From Maricaulis maris_C (lineage in GTDB: Bacteria; Pseudomonadota; Alphaproteobacteria; Caulobacterales; Maricaulaceae): 64,000 bases of DNA. This document shows, in pieces, positions 1 through 8,874 of the stretch. Location of the stretch: positions 186,001 to 250,000 of the forward strand of contig NZ_JAGDYT010000008.1 in assembly GCF_049116555.1 (NCBI RefSeq), written 5' to 3'. The notes under the pieces are model-generated. The model was given only the letters and a program-made list of their open reading frames with translations. It had not been told where the DNA came from and searched no databases. A program made the translations under genes and the position numbers. Every line of letters starts with the position of its first letter. Within the stretch, counting starts at the first letter, position 1.

Positions 1-1041
1 CCAGATGCCGCCATTCGCACCGATGATCCAGGCGCTTTCGCCTGAGGGTGAGAAGGCGATCGCATTCGGCGCTTCGACCGGCCAAGCGCTCGCCTGCCAG
101 CGGATCTGGTCGTCCTGCAGCACACCCGTGTCGATGCCATTGGTGCCGACTGTCAACCAGCGGCCCGCGCTCGCGACAACGTCCGAGCGGTAACCACCGG
201 GCGCGGCGAGGGCTGGAGCCCAGCTGTCCCCTTGGTCATGCGACAGCGCGAAATTCCCTATCGTGGCGTCGGGTTGTTGATAGTCACCGCCGCTGATGGC
301 GAGCAGGCCGTCCTCGCTGATCGCGACGCCGAATATGCCTGCACCGCCGCTTCCAGCGGCCATCGGCGTCTCGAGCGCGGTCCAGCTGTCGCCGAAATCG
401 CAACTGCGCAATATCCGGGCGACGGCACCGCCTCCGGTCCCGATATAGGCGCATCCATCGGCGCTCAGAGCGATCGAGGAGTTGGAGGCCGCAAATCCCG
501 CTTCACCTTCCAGCGGAGTGGGCATTGCCGGCAGCGCTGCCCAGCTCATGCCGCCGTCGAGCGTTCGCAGGACCAGGAATGCGCCGTCGACCGGATCGGA
601 AAAGGCCAGGCCGCGCTGGTCATCCCAGAAAGCGAGGCTGTCAAAGAAGGCGGATCCCGTTTCATCCTCCCAGATCAGCTGGAAAGACGCGCCGCCGTCT
701 GCGGTACGCAGGATCCGTCCCGGTTGGCCGGCGGTGACGAAGAGGGCTGTTTCGGCGTCGAAGCCATGCGCCGAGCGCAGGTCGGCGCCTTCGGCGAAGT
801 CGGTTGTCAGAACCTGCCAATGCGCGCCGCCATCGACCGTACGCAGGATTTGCCCGTCCGGGGCACCAATCCAGACGACGTCATCGGACACGACGCTCAA
901 ACCTCTCAAGGAGGTAGAAACGCCACTCTCCTGGAGCGTCAAAGACCAGGATGCCGGGGCCGGTGTCCCCTCTGGTGCCGTGCAGGCCGCCAGCACCAGA
1001 AAAGAGCCGGCTCCACCGGCAATGCGAGCCGTGTCCGTCAT
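1..1041 (-). CDS. BNR/YCF48-like beta-propeller protein, probable lipoprotein (3' part outside window)
   Basis: The reading frame is open from an ATG at 1041 down to position 1, about 347 codons, and its stop lies outside the window. The N-terminus is short and hydrophobic and ends in a lipobox-like LAAC at about residues 17-20, so I infer an exported lipoprotein. The body carries repeated blades with the ILRTxDGGxxW/F pattern (for example ILRTVDGGAHW, ILRTADGGASF, LRTLDGGMSW and a SxDxGDSW variant), the BNR/sialidase-type signature of YCF48-like propellers. The start overlaps the stop of the upstream metalloprotease gene by 4 bp (ATGA), so the two are probably translated together. The family fold is recognisable; the ligand or role is unknown. 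Confidence 0.75.
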   Translation of the reverse strand, partial: MTDTARIAGGAGSFLVLAACTAPEGTPAPASWSLTLQESGVSTSLRGLSVVSDDVVWIGAPDGQILRTVDGGAHWQVLTTDFAEGADLRSAHGFDAETALFVTAGQPGRILRTADGGASFQLIWEDETGSAFFDSLAFWDDQRGLAFSDPVDGAFLVLRTLDGGMSWAALPAMPTPLEGEAGFAASNSSIALSADGCAYIGTGGGAVARILRSCDFGDSWTALETPMAAGSGGAGIFGVAISEDGLLAISGGDYQQPDATIGNFALSHDQGDSWAPALAAPGGYRSDVVASAGRWLTVGTNGIDTGVLQDDQIRWQASAWPVEAPNAIAFSPSGESAWIIGANGGIW

Positions 1042-3542
1042 TCGAGGCCGAGCAGGCTGGCGCTGTCGCAATGCCAGCACGTGTCCGCCCCGATCGGGCT
1101 GCCCGGCGGGATACGCGTCTCGACCAATTCCGGTGTCTCTCCCGCATCGTGGCGATCCAGCCCGGCTTGAGCCGCCCGGGCCAGCCAGAGCTGGTGTGCC
1201 GCTGCGGCGTCGTCACGCCGGCGGGAGGGCTCATTGCGGGCAATGGCCTCAAGCCGCAGCCGCGCCGCGGCTGCCGGGACGGTCGGGTCAGCGGCCATGA
1301 TTTCCATCAATTGAGCGACATATTCCGTCTGCAGGGCGTGCCGGATCGGGGCCAGTCGGGCCGCCTCATCGCGCGGCGCCTCGAACAGCTGACCCTCAAC
1401 GGCGTCCAGCAGCCGGGCGAGGTCCATCCGGCTGTTGTCCCGGGCTGCCTGTTCGGCCAGGCGTGATAGCCGGGCCGGGTTGAGCAGGGCCTGCAGCGTG
1501 ATGCGCCCGGATGCGGCCGCCGCGCCGCTGCGGGAGAAGGCCGGATAGTCATTGGAGCGGAAGAGCTCGCGGGTCGCTGCGGCGTCGTAATCGGCGAAAG
1601 CGGCCGGCATCATCAGCGCCAGGATATCGTCTGAAAGATCGAGAGCCTGAGGGTCAAGCGTGGAGAGCAAGGCCGCAAGCGCCCGGTCCTGATCACCGGC
1701 GGAGACCGGCTCCATCCGGACCAGGTCAGCGCGGTTGAGGCCGTATCCGAAGGTGACGCCGCCAATGGATTTTGCCGCCGCTTCAACCTGGTAGCGGTGA
1801 TAGAGATAGATGGGCGAAAGGACCTGGCGCAGCGAGCTGGCCGGTTGGCCATGGGCGAGCACATTCTGCCCGAAACCGGCGAGTGCCCGCTCGCGCACCG
1901 CCATCGTCTCGATCAGCATGTCGACCGGATCGGCGCCATTGTCCCACAGATTGGCCAATGGATGCCCGCTGGCATTGCCGCGGGCATGACGGTCAGTGAT
2001 GTAGAGAAGGCCGTTGGCACCGGCGTCGGTGAGGATGCGGTCGAGCGCGGCGGCTTCGGCCGGACCGTCGCCGAATTCGCCATAGAGCCAGGAAATGGCG
2101 GTGCTGTCCCAGGCGCCAATGCCGGTGTCATAGGCCTGGCTGGTATCGATCTCACCATCGCCATCAAGGGTGACCAGCGGGGCAGGATAATCCATCACCG
2201 AGGCCCGGTCCGAAATGCTGGCCGCGAAATTGTGTGCAAGACCGATCGTGTGCCCGATCTCATGCGCGGAGAGTTGTCGGATTCGGGCCAGGGCCAGTTC
2301 AAGGGGGTCATCAGCGCTGCCACTGCCCGTATTCTCGACCCCGACCAGTCCTTCGAAAATCATCCGGTCCTGGCGCACGCGTTGGGAGCCCAGGATGACA
2401 TGTCCCTTGAGGATCTCACCTGTACGGGGGTCGACGACGGAGCCGCCATAGGACCAGCCGCGGGTCTGCCGGTGCACCCATTGAATGACATTGTAGCGAA
2501 CATCGAGCGGGTGAGCGCCCTCGGGCAGAAGTTCGACACGGAAGGCGTCTTCATAGCCGGCGGCCTCGAAAGCGTCAGTCCACCAGTTTCCGCCCTCGAT
2601 CAGGGCGTCGCGGATCAGGGGTGGTGTGCCGCGATCGAGATAATAGATGATGGGTTCGACAACCGGGCCGGATTGTGCTGACGGATCAACGCGTTCGAGA
2701 CGATGACGCAGGGCGAGGGAGCGCCGGACGGGATCGGTCAGAGGGGTCGCCATGTCGTAGAAACTGCGCGTGATCGCGCCGGATCGGTCATCCGCCTCGC
2801 GCGGTTCATACCCGCCATCCGGCAGGGCAACAAAGGAATGATGGACGGTCAGGGTCACGGAATTCGGGGCTGGGGTCACGGCCCGGACTTCGGATCCCGG
2901 ACTGGATCCTGTCAGCGTCAAAAGCGTATCAATTTCAACATTTTCCGGGAAAACGAAAGTGCTGTCTGTGATAGGTGCGGACCGATCCTCTGCGATCGAG
3001 AAACTGCCCTGCCCGCTAGTGCTCAGCCGGCTGATCGTGCCGACCGGGTCGCGCTTGAGAAAGCCCGACAGATCAATGAGAATCTGCCCGTCTTCCTCCG
3101 CGAGTATGGGGGTCGACCAGACGATGGAACGGGCAAAGGAATTGCGGGTGGCCGCCGCTTCTTCCGGACCGGCGCCGTCGGCGCGGTAGCCGGTGTTTTC
3201 AAACTCGGCGAAGACCTGGTCGTTCACACGGAAAAAGCGAAGGATTTCAGAGCTTGAGCCCAGGCCGCGATCAATTCCGATCGGGTTGGAACCGAGCCCG
3301 GAAGTCATGCGGGCCGTATAGATCATGCGGCCCAGATCATCGCCTTCCCCGGTGCCCAGACGGGCGAGAATGCGGCCGTCGGATGCATCGATGTAAAGCG
3401 GGATAAACCCCTCGCGCAGCTCAAGATTTTCTGTCGTCTCCGCCCAGCTGGCGGTGTCCTGGGCGGCCGCGATCGGGGTCAGGGCCGAACAGGCCAGCGC
3501 GCAGGCGGCGATCATCGTCAGCATCTTCGTGGTGGTCTTCAT
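1038..3542 (-). CDS. Secreted zinc-dependent metalloprotease (DUF5117/DUF4953-like)
   Basis: About 834 residues from the chosen ATG, which begins a typical signal peptide (MKTTTKM, hydrophobic stretch, then AAAQ cleavage site). An in-frame ATG exists at 3551 and a more upstream start at 3599, but 3542 gives the best signal peptide and sits about 9 nt after a GGGGAAG ribosome site. The extended zinc motif HEIGHTIGLAHN at about residue 427 supplies the two zinc histidines, the catalytic glutamate and a third ligand, as in metzincin-like peptidases. A following SVMDYP supports this class (a Met-turn-like position). Known members are large exported peptidases of unknown substrate. The gene is first in a two-gene unit with the propeller protein, which may be a partner or substrate-recognition factor (inference). 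Confidence 0.82.
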   Translation of the reverse strand: MKTTTKMLTMIAACALACSALTPIAAAQDTASWAETTENLELREGFIPLYIDASDGRILARLGTGEGDDLGRMIYTARMTSGLGSNPIGIDRGLGSSSEILRFFRVNDQVFAEFENTGYRADGAGPEEAAATRNSFARSIVWSTPILAEEDGQILIDLSGFLKRDPVGTISRLSTSGQGSFSIAEDRSAPITDSTFVFPENVEIDTLLTLTGSSPGSEVRAVTPAPNSVTLTVHHSFVALPDGGYEPREADDRSGAITRSFYDMATPLTDPVRRSLALRHRLERVDPSAQSGPVVEPIIYYLDRGTPPLIRDALIEGGNWWTDAFEAAGYEDAFRVELLPEGAHPLDVRYNVIQWVHRQTRGWSYGGSVVDPRTGEILKGHVILGSQRVRQDRMIFEGLVGVENTGSGSADDPLELALARIRQLSAHEIGHTIGLAHNFAASISDRASVMDYPAPLVTLDGDGEIDTSQAYDTGIGAWDSTAISWLYGEFGDGPAEAAALDRILTDAGANGLLYITDRHARGNASGHPLANLWDNGADPVDMLIETMAVRERALAGFGQNVLAHGQPASSLRQVLSPIYLYHRYQVEAAAKSIGGVTFGYGLNRADLVRMEPVSAGDQDRALAALLSTLDPQALDLSDDILALMMPAAFADYDAAATRELFRSNDYPAFSRSGAAAASGRITLQALLNPARLSRLAEQAARDNSRMDLARLLDAVEGQLFEAPRDEAARLAPIRHALQTEYVAQLMEIMAADPTVPAAAARLRLEAIARNEPSRRRDDAAAAHQLWLARAAQAGLDRHDAGETPELVETRIPPGSPIGADTCWHCDSASLLGLE

Positions 3543-3612
3543 GGTGGTCATCTTCCCCTTCTTTGTGGCGACGCTAGACGAGCTTGGCGGGAGTGTCACC
3601 CGACCGGCTTGA

Positions 3613-3639
3613 CCAAATTGGATATTGTATCCAATTTGG
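3613..3639. promoter_or_regulatory. Perfect palindrome, candidate GntR operator
   Basis: Two 12-bp arms (left arm CCAAATTGGATA) are perfect reverse complements around the 3-bp spacer TTG. The site lies in the divergent gap between the metalloprotease and the DapA-like gene, about 140 bp before the latter. It is AT-rich and has no T-run, so it is not a terminator. FCD-type GntR regulators bind short palindromes of this kind, and one is encoded at the other end of this catabolic pair. The assignment to that regulator is inference. Confidence 0.6.
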
Positions 3640-3779
3640 GAATCATTCGATTTCCACCGCCGGGAGTGACAGGCTGAAAGTGATCGGGCCGGCTGTCAGT
3701 CGGACCCGGGCCAGAACAAGGCGGGACAGGGATCAGGGCGCGGCCTAAAGGCCGGCTCCGGGTCGAGAAGGGACACACC

Positions 3780-4700
3780 ATGACCACAGCAAACTGGAGC
3801 GGCGTCTTTCCGGCGGCGACAACACAATTCTCCGAGGACTTCTCGGTTGATCTCGATGCGACGGCCGCGGTGGTGGCCGGCCTTGTCGAGGACGGTGTGC
3901 ATGGCCTCATCGCCATGGGCACGGTCGGCGAGAACAACTCCCTTACGGCCGAGGAAAAGCGTCAGGTTCTCGCCCGGATCGTCGACACGGTCGATGGCCG
4001 CATTCCGGTCCTGACCGGGGTGTCCGAACTGACCACTGACCTCGCCCGGAGCTATGCCGTGGACGCAGCCCGCATCGGCGCCGACGGGTTGATGCTGCTC
4101 CCCGCCATGGTCTATGTCCCGACCGAGGCCGAGCTGGAAGCGCATATTCGCACCGTCGCCGGCGCCACTTCCCTGCCGGTCATGCTCTACAACAATCCGC
4201 CTGCCTATCGCGTTTCGATCTCCCTCGACACGCTGGAACGGCTGGCCGATGTCGAGACTCTGGTGGCGATCAAGGAGAGCGCCCCCGATCCACGGCGGAT
4301 CACCGATATTCTCAATCGCTGTGGCGATCGCTATCTCGTCTTCGCCGGTCTGGACGATGTGGCGCTGGAGGAGATTCTGCTTGGCGCGGTGGGATGGGTA
4401 TCCGGCCTGACCAACGCATTCCCGGCCGAGTCGATCGCCCTCTGGGAGGCCGTGGAGAGCGGTGATCTGGAAACCGCCCGCGCCATCTATCGCTGGTTCA
4501 TGCCGCTGCTTCATCTCGATGCCGAACATGATCTCGTGCAATCGATCAAACTGGCTGAACAGGTAATGGGTCGCGGTTCGGAACGGGTCCGCATGCCGCG
4601 CATGCCGCTGACCGGCGACCGCCGGGCGGCGGTGATCGGGATGGTCGAGACCGCGCGCGACACCCGACCGCTCAAACTGCCATCAGTCCTGGCCCACTAG
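3780..4700 (+). CDS. DapA-family lyase, probable pyrroline-4-hydroxy-2-carboxylate deaminase
   Basis: A 306-residue member of the dihydrodipicolinate synthase/N-acetylneuraminate lyase superfamily of class I aldolase-like TIM barrels. Visible signatures are GTVGENNSL near residue 48 (the substrate carboxylate loop, usually GTTGE), YNNPPAYRV with the catalytic tyrosine, and AIKESAPD containing the Schiff-base lysine. It is 19 bp upstream of a 4-hydroxyproline-type epimerase, so deamination of the pyrroline-4-hydroxy-2-carboxylate intermediate of hydroxyproline breakdown is the best functional guess. Biosynthetic DapA is less likely in this context. The D-hydroxyproline dehydrogenase and the semialdehyde dehydrogenase of that pathway are not in the window. 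Confidence 0.75.
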   Translation: MTTANWSGVFPAATTQFSEDFSVDLDATAAVVAGLVEDGVHGLIAMGTVGENNSLTAEEKRQVLARIVDTVDGRIPVLTGVSELTTDLARSYAVDAARIGADGLMLLPAMVYVPTEAELEAHIRTVAGATSLPVMLYNNPPAYRVSISLDTLERLADVETLVAIKESAPDPRRITDILNRCGDRYLVFAGLDDVALEEILLGAVGWVSGLTNAFPAESIALWEAVESGDLETARAIYRWFMPLLHLDAEHDLVQSIKLAEQVMGRGSERVRMPRMPLTGDRRAAVIGMVETARDTRPLKLPSVLAH

Positions 4701-4719
4701 GCCCGGAGCGGAGCGCCCC

Positions 4720-5718
4720 ATGCGCCATGTCTTTCAATGCCTGGACGGTCATGCCTGTGGCAATCCGGTTCGTCTGATCACCGGCCCGCTGCCCTTCCTC
4801 AAGGGGGAGGACATGGCCGCCAGGCGCGTGGACTTCATGGCACGCCATGACTGGATCCGCCGCTCGCTCATGTTCGAGCCGCGCGGTCATGACATGATGT
4901 CCGGCGCAATGTTCTATCCGCCCTGCTCCGAGGATGCGGACGCCTCGATCCTGTTTATCGAGACGTCCGGCTGTCTGCCCATGTGCGGCCATGGCACGAT
5001 CGGCGCGCTGACCCTGGCGCTGGAAAATGGCGTTATCACCCCCGCTGACCGGCAATACGTGAAGCTCGACGCTCCGGCCGGGCGGGTCGAGGCCGAGATT
5101 GACTGGCAAGGCGACCGCGTCGCCGGCGTGCGGATCCGCAATGTCGCCTCCTACCTCGCCGTCACTGGTCTGCTCCTGGACATTCCTGGCTGGCAGCCCG
5201 TCACTGTCGATATCGCCTATGGCGGGAATTATTACGCGATCATCGAGCCCCAGCCCGGCTATGCCGATCTCGACGAGATGAGCGTCGCCGACATCTTGCG
5301 CCTCAGCCCACTGGTCCGCGCCGCCGCCAATGAGGCGGTCTCGCTGAGCCATCCGGACGATCCCCGTGTCGGCGGCGTGAGCCATGCCTTGTGGACAGGG
5401 CGGCCGCGCGACCCCAAAGCCCAGGCCCGCAACGCCGTCTTCTATGGCGAACGCGCCATCGATCGCTCGCCCTGTGGCACGGGCACCAGTGCCCGCATGG
5501 CCCAGCTGGCCGCGCGCGGCGACCTCAAGCCTGGCGACGCCTTCGTCCATGAAAGCATTATCGGCAGTCTGTTCGAGGGCCGCATCGAAGGCACCACCAC
5601 AGTCGGTGGCCATGCCGCCATCATCCCCAGCATCAAGGGTTGGGCCATCCAGACCGGCATCAACACGATCTGGGTCGATGATCGCGATCCCTATGCGGAC
5701 GGCTTTTCGGTGGGGTAG
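4720..5718 (+). CDS. Proline racemase family protein, probable 4-hydroxyproline 2-epimerase
   Basis: 332 residues, the usual size for this family. Both catalytic cysteines of the two-base mechanism are present: C89 in MCGHGTIG and C252 in DRSPCGTGT. An enzyme with both Cys and no Cys-to-Thr change is an epimerase or racemase rather than a dehydratase (family knowledge). It interconverts trans-4-hydroxy-L-proline and cis-4-hydroxy-D-proline in the cytoplasm. It follows the DapA-like gene by 19 bp and presumably shares its promoter. Proline racemase cannot be excluded from sequence alone. Confidence 0.83.
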   Translation: MRHVFQCLDGHACGNPVRLITGPLPFLKGEDMAARRVDFMARHDWIRRSLMFEPRGHDMMSGAMFYPPCSEDADASILFIETSGCLPMCGHGTIGALTLALENGVITPADRQYVKLDAPAGRVEAEIDWQGDRVAGVRIRNVASYLAVTGLLLDIPGWQPVTVDIAYGGNYYAIIEPQPGYADLDEMSVADILRLSPLVRAAANEAVSLSHPDDPRVGGVSHALWTGRPRDPKAQARNAVFYGERAIDRSPCGTGTSARMAQLAARGDLKPGDAFVHESIIGSLFEGRIEGTTTVGGHAAIIPSIKGWAIQTGINTIWVDDRDPYADGFSVG

Positions 5719-5797
5719 GGGCGCTGATGTCTCCTCCCTGGTGAAGGCGGACAAAAAAGCCGCCGCCTCTCCGTCACCGCGTTCTCAAACCGCGCCA

Positions 5798-5925
5798 CAT
5801 TTTTCCCGGCCGGAGCCCCGCGAAGGCGGGGTTGAGAACCGGGATCGACCTGACTATCCGGCATGGGAGGATTGTCCTTCAGGTCCGGGACGGCGCTGTG
5901 CGCCGGCATTCCTGCGCCAGCCGCC
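5798..5925. repeat. Family A palindromic element, copy A1
   Basis: This convergent gap between the epimerase and the GntR gene carries the family A start ATTTTTCCCGG, then a stem CCCCGC/GCGGGG with a GAA-type loop, then CCGGGA. The second half has another CCGGGA followed by the hairpin CGGCGC/GCGCCG. The first half matches copies at 33.6, 52.3 and 60.1 kb; the second half is diverged. A short reading frame across it on the minus strand is an artefact of the repeat. Confidence 0.6.
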
Positions 5926-5926
5926 C

Positions 5927-6604
5927 CTAGCCCGCGAACGCCTTTTCCAGCGCCTGCCGCGCTGTTGCGATGTGCTGGACCATGCGGTTGGCACCGGCGA
6001 TCGGGTCGCGGCTTCTCAGCGCGTCCAACAGGCCATCATGCTCGCTATTGGCGGTTCTGCGGGCATTGGCGCCGAGCGAGAGCTGGAGGCGGACATAGCG
6101 ATCGATATGCTGATTGAGGGAGCGCACGATGGCCTGGGTGCGCGGGCGGTCTGCCGGGGCGTGCAGGGCAGCGTGGAATTCGCGATTGAGGGCGCCGAGC
6201 CTGGCCGTGTCGCCATCAGCCAGGGCCGCGGTTTCGCGGGCCCGGATCGCCTCGACCGCCGCGACATCGCTGGCGCTGGCGCGTTCGATGGCCCGGGCGA
6301 AAAGGCCCGGTTCCAGCTGTTGTCGGATGTCGAAGAGTTCGGACATCTCGGCCGCAGACACTTCCGAAACGGTGACACCGCGATTGGGGTGAAAGACGAC
6401 GAGGCCTTCCACTTCCAGCCGCCGCAGCGCTTCGCGGATCGGCATCCGGGAGATCTTGTAGGCGTCGGCGAGAGCTTCCTGCCGCAGGGCTTCGCCAGGC
6501 TTGAACTCATTGCCCAGAATGCGGGCACGAATCCGCGCCGCCAGCTGGTCGACAACCGAAGCCGGAGTGATGGGGTCGGAAAACTGGATGTCGGTGCCGG
6601 GCAC
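5927..6604 (-). CDS. GntR-family regulator, FCD subfamily
   Basis: 225 residues from a GTG start. I prefer it because a GGAG site lies 6 nt upstream and the length fits FadR/FCD regulators; an in-frame ATG at 6667 would add a low-complexity leader. The N-terminal winged helix is clear (VVDQLAARIR, then GEALRQEALADAYKISRMPIREALRRLEVEGLV) and the C-terminal FCD domain includes FDIRQQLEP, NREFHAALH and a SEHDGLLDAL motif with metal/ligand-binding His positions. The gene converges on the hydroxyproline pair and probably controls it. The ligand is likely a pathway amino acid (inference). Confidence 0.85.
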   Translation of the reverse strand: MPGTDIQFSDPITPASVVDQLAARIRARILGNEFKPGEALRQEALADAYKISRMPIREALRRLEVEGLVVFHPNRGVTVSEVSAAEMSELFDIRQQLEPGLFARAIERASASDVAAVEAIRARETAALADGDTARLGALNREFHAALHAPADRPRTQAIVRSLNQHIDRYVRLQLSLGANARRTANSEHDGLLDALRSRDPIAGANRMVQHIATARQALEKAFAG

Positions 6605-6698
6605 GCGGCGCTCCGAATCTGACGTGGGACAAGCCGCCAGACTAGGCGGGCCTGCTCTCGCTGTCATGCGGCCCCTGCCATGCGGCCTGTGAACGGGC

Positions 6699-7883
6699 TC
6701 AGTCGAGGACAAGAATATCGACCGGTTCGCCGGCTTGCAGTGCCGGGGCATCGATCGGGCGCGGGATGAGGAGTTCAGCCCTTGCGAGGGCCGAGACGAG
6801 CCCGCTTTCCTGCCGGCCGGCCGGGCGAACCCCGCCTGTTTCGGCATCGAAACGACCGCGTATCCAGGTTTCACGCGGACCATTGGCGGCCAGACCGGCA
6901 GCCAGTCGGGCCGGCCGCAGCCGGGCTCGGGGCGTCTCGCCCGACAGGGTCTCGACAGCGGGTCTCAGCACCAGCTCCGCGACGACCAGAGCCGAAACGG
7001 GATTGCCGGGCAGACCGAGGACAGGCGTGTCAGGCAAGTGTCCGAACCAGGTCGGCTTGCCGGGTTTGAGCGCGATTTTCTCGAAGGCGAGCGAGCCGCC
7101 CATCTCGGTGAAAACCTGGCGCAGATGATCATGATCGCCGACCGAGGCACCGCCGATGGTCACCAGGAGATCGAGATCACAGGCCTGCTCCAGCGATGCC
7201 CGGACCGCGTCCGGTGTATCGCGGGCAATGCCCAGATCGACCGGCTCGGCACCCCATTGGGTCAGGAGCGCCGCCAGGGCCGGCGCATTGGAATTGATGA
7301 TCTGTCCCGGGCCCGGCGGGGCGCCGGCCGGGACCAGCTCGTCGCCGGAGGCCAGGACTCCGACGCGTGGTCGTCGGGTGACGCTCAGCCCGGTTGCACC
7401 ACCGGCTGCAGCCAGGGCCAGGCGGGCCGGTGTCAGCCGGGCGCCAGCATCCAGCAGTGTGTCGCCATCGATGAAGTCCTCGCCCATGGCGCGAACATGC
7501 CGCATCGGTTGGGGCGTGTCGTTCAGCGTGATGATGTCATGCTTGCGGACGGTGTTCTCCTGGATGACGACTTGGTCGGCGCCTTCGGGCAGGGCCGCGC
7601 CGGTGGATATCCGGACCGTGGTCCCGCCGCGAATGGCCCGGTCGAGGCCGTGACCTGCCGCAGACTCGCCATCCAGGGTCAGATTGACCGGAGTCTCGCC
7701 CAGATCACCGGACCGGACGGCATAGCCATCCATGGCCGAGGCGTGAAAGGGCGGTTGGGTGAGCCGGGCTTTCACGGGTTGCCAAAGGACGCGGCCAGCG
7801 GCCTCGCCCAGGCCGATGGTTTCAGGTTCACAGGCGGTCAGACCGCTGCGGACGCGGGCTATCGCGTCCGTCAGGGGGATCAC
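6699..7883 (-). CDS. moeA: Molybdopterin molybdenumtransferase MoeA
   Basis: 394 residues, full length. MoeA hallmarks are visible: PPFHASAMDGYAVR near the N-terminus, GTTVRISTGAALPEGADQVV, the MoCF/gephyrin-like core VGVLASGDELV and VTIGGASVGDHDHL, and LGLPGNPVSALV near the C-terminus. The enzyme inserts molybdate into adenylated molybdopterin to complete the cofactor. It is last in the molybdenum cofactor operon, and its start overlaps the moaC stop by 4 bp (ATGA). Confidence 0.95.
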   Translation of the reverse strand: MIPLTDAIARVRSGLTACEPETIGLGEAAGRVLWQPVKARLTQPPFHASAMDGYAVRSGDLGETPVNLTLDGESAAGHGLDRAIRGGTTVRISTGAALPEGADQVVIQENTVRKHDIITLNDTPQPMRHVRAMGEDFIDGDTLLDAGARLTPARLALAAAGGATGLSVTRRPRVGVLASGDELVPAGAPPGPGQIINSNAPALAALLTQWGAEPVDLGIARDTPDAVRASLEQACDLDLLVTIGGASVGDHDHLRQVFTEMGGSLAFEKIALKPGKPTWFGHLPDTPVLGLPGNPVSALVVAELVLRPAVETLSGETPRARLRPARLAAGLAANGPRETWIRGRFDAETGGVRPAGRQESGLVSALARAELLIPRPIDAPALQAGEPVDILVLD

Positions 7884-8365
7884 GTCGCGCCCTCGCGCTG
7901 CCAGTCGCCGGACTTGCCGCCCTGCTTCTGCTCCAACTGGATCGTCGTGATGCGCATGGCCTTGTCGAGTGCCTTGGCCATGTCATAGAGCGTCAGCGCA
8001 GCGACCGAACAGGCGGTCAGCGCTTCCATCTCGACGCCGGTCTTGCCGTCGGTACGCACAGTGGCTGTGATTGCAAAAGCGGCCTCGCCTGCGACGGGTT
8101 CGATCGTGACCTCTGCCTTGGTGATCGGCAGGGGGTGGCAGAGCGGGATAAGGTCTGATGTCTTCTTTGCGCCCATGATGCCGGCGAGCTCGGCGGTCCG
8201 GCAGGCATTCCCTTTCGGCCCCTGGCCGTCGCGGACGGCGACAAAAGCCTCGGTGCTCATCTCGATGCGGGCGCTGGCCGTCGCGGTGCGGCGGGTGACA
8301 GTCTTGTCGCCGACATCGACCATGCGAACGCGACCCTCCGCGTCCTGATGGGTCAAATTGCTCAT
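7880..8365 (-). CDS. moaC: Cyclic pyranopterin monophosphate synthase MoaC
   Basis: 161 residues from the ATG at 8365, which shares one base with the moaB stop (TGATG). Family landmarks are RMVDVGDKTVTRRTA, KGNACRTAELAGIMGAKKT, LIPLCHPLPITKAEV and GVEMEALTACSVAALTLYDM. MoaC turns the MoaA product into cyclic pyranopterin monophosphate in the first committed stage of cofactor synthesis. Longer upstream starts would run deep into moaB and are rejected. Confidence 0.95.
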   Translation of the reverse strand: MSNLTHQDAEGRVRMVDVGDKTVTRRTATASARIEMSTEAFVAVRDGQGPKGNACRTAELAGIMGAKKTSDLIPLCHPLPITKAEVTIEPVAGEAAFAITATVRTDGKTGVEMEALTACSVAALTLYDMAKALDKAMRITTIQLEQKQGGKSGDWQREGAT

Positions 8366-8874
8366 CAGCTTTCTCCGAGGCGCGGCAGGATCTCGACCAG
8401 ATTGCAGGGCTTGTGCGAGGCGTCGAACTCCTGTCGCAGAATGCCGTTCCAGGCATCCTTGCAAGCGCCCATCGATCCCGGGATGGCGAACACATAAGTG
8501 GCCTTGGCGATCCCTGCGAGCGCCCGCGACTGCAGGGTCGAGACGCCGACCGACTGGAAGGAAATCTGATGGAAGACGACCGAGAAACCGTCGATCTCCT
8601 TGTCGAGCATCGGCCTGACCGCCTCCGGTGTGACATCGCGACCGGTCAGGCCTGTTCCGCCCGTGGTGATCACGGCATGGATCGCCGGATCATCGAGCCA
8701 GGCCTGCAGCTGCGCGCGGATGGTCTCGACCGTGTCGGGCACGATGGCATGGTCGATCACGGCATGGCCGGCATCGCCGATCTGCTCACGCAACCAGGGC
8801 CCGGTCTTGTCGCTGGCGGCGTCTCGCGTGTCGGAAATCGTCATAACGGCAAAGCCGAGTTGCCGGTCGGGCAT
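8365..8874 (-). CDS. moaB: MoaB/MogA-type molybdopterin adenylyltransferase-like protein
   Basis: 169 residues with the MoCF-binding fold: VMTISDTRD at the N-terminus, VITTGGTGLTGRDVTPEAV as the pterin-binding core, FAIPGSMGACKDAWNGIL near the end. MogA adenylates molybdopterin; many MoaB proteins have the same or an uncertain role. The one-base overlaps with moaE and moaC put it inside the translationally coupled operon. The choice between moaB and mog rests on the MoaB-like FHQISFQSVG segment. Confidence 0.9.
   Translation of the reverse strand: MPDRQLGFAVMTISDTRDAASDKTGPWLREQIGDAGHAVIDHAIVPDTVETIRAQLQAWLDDPAIHAVITTGGTGLTGRDVTPEAVRPMLDKEIDGFSVVFHQISFQSVGVSTLQSRALAGIAKATYVFAIPGSMGACKDAWNGILRQEFDASHKPCNLVEILPRLGES

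Noticed and set aside
232..1300. Plus-strand frames of 270-310 codons at the left edge
   Set aside because: They oppose the BNR/YCF48-like gene, whose blade repeats are clear in the minus frame.
3599..3599. Upstream start for the metalloprotease
   Set aside because: It adds 19 residues before the signal peptide and has no ribosome site; the internal ATG at 3542 is better.
5691..5909. 72-codon minus-strand frame between the epimerase and GntR genes
   Set aside because: It is a translation of the family A palindrome, a common source of false small proteins.
6605..6883. N-terminal extension of the GntR protein into moeA
   Set aside because: The extension is low-complexity, overlaps moeA and gives an over-long regulator; a GTG with GGAG is available at 6604.
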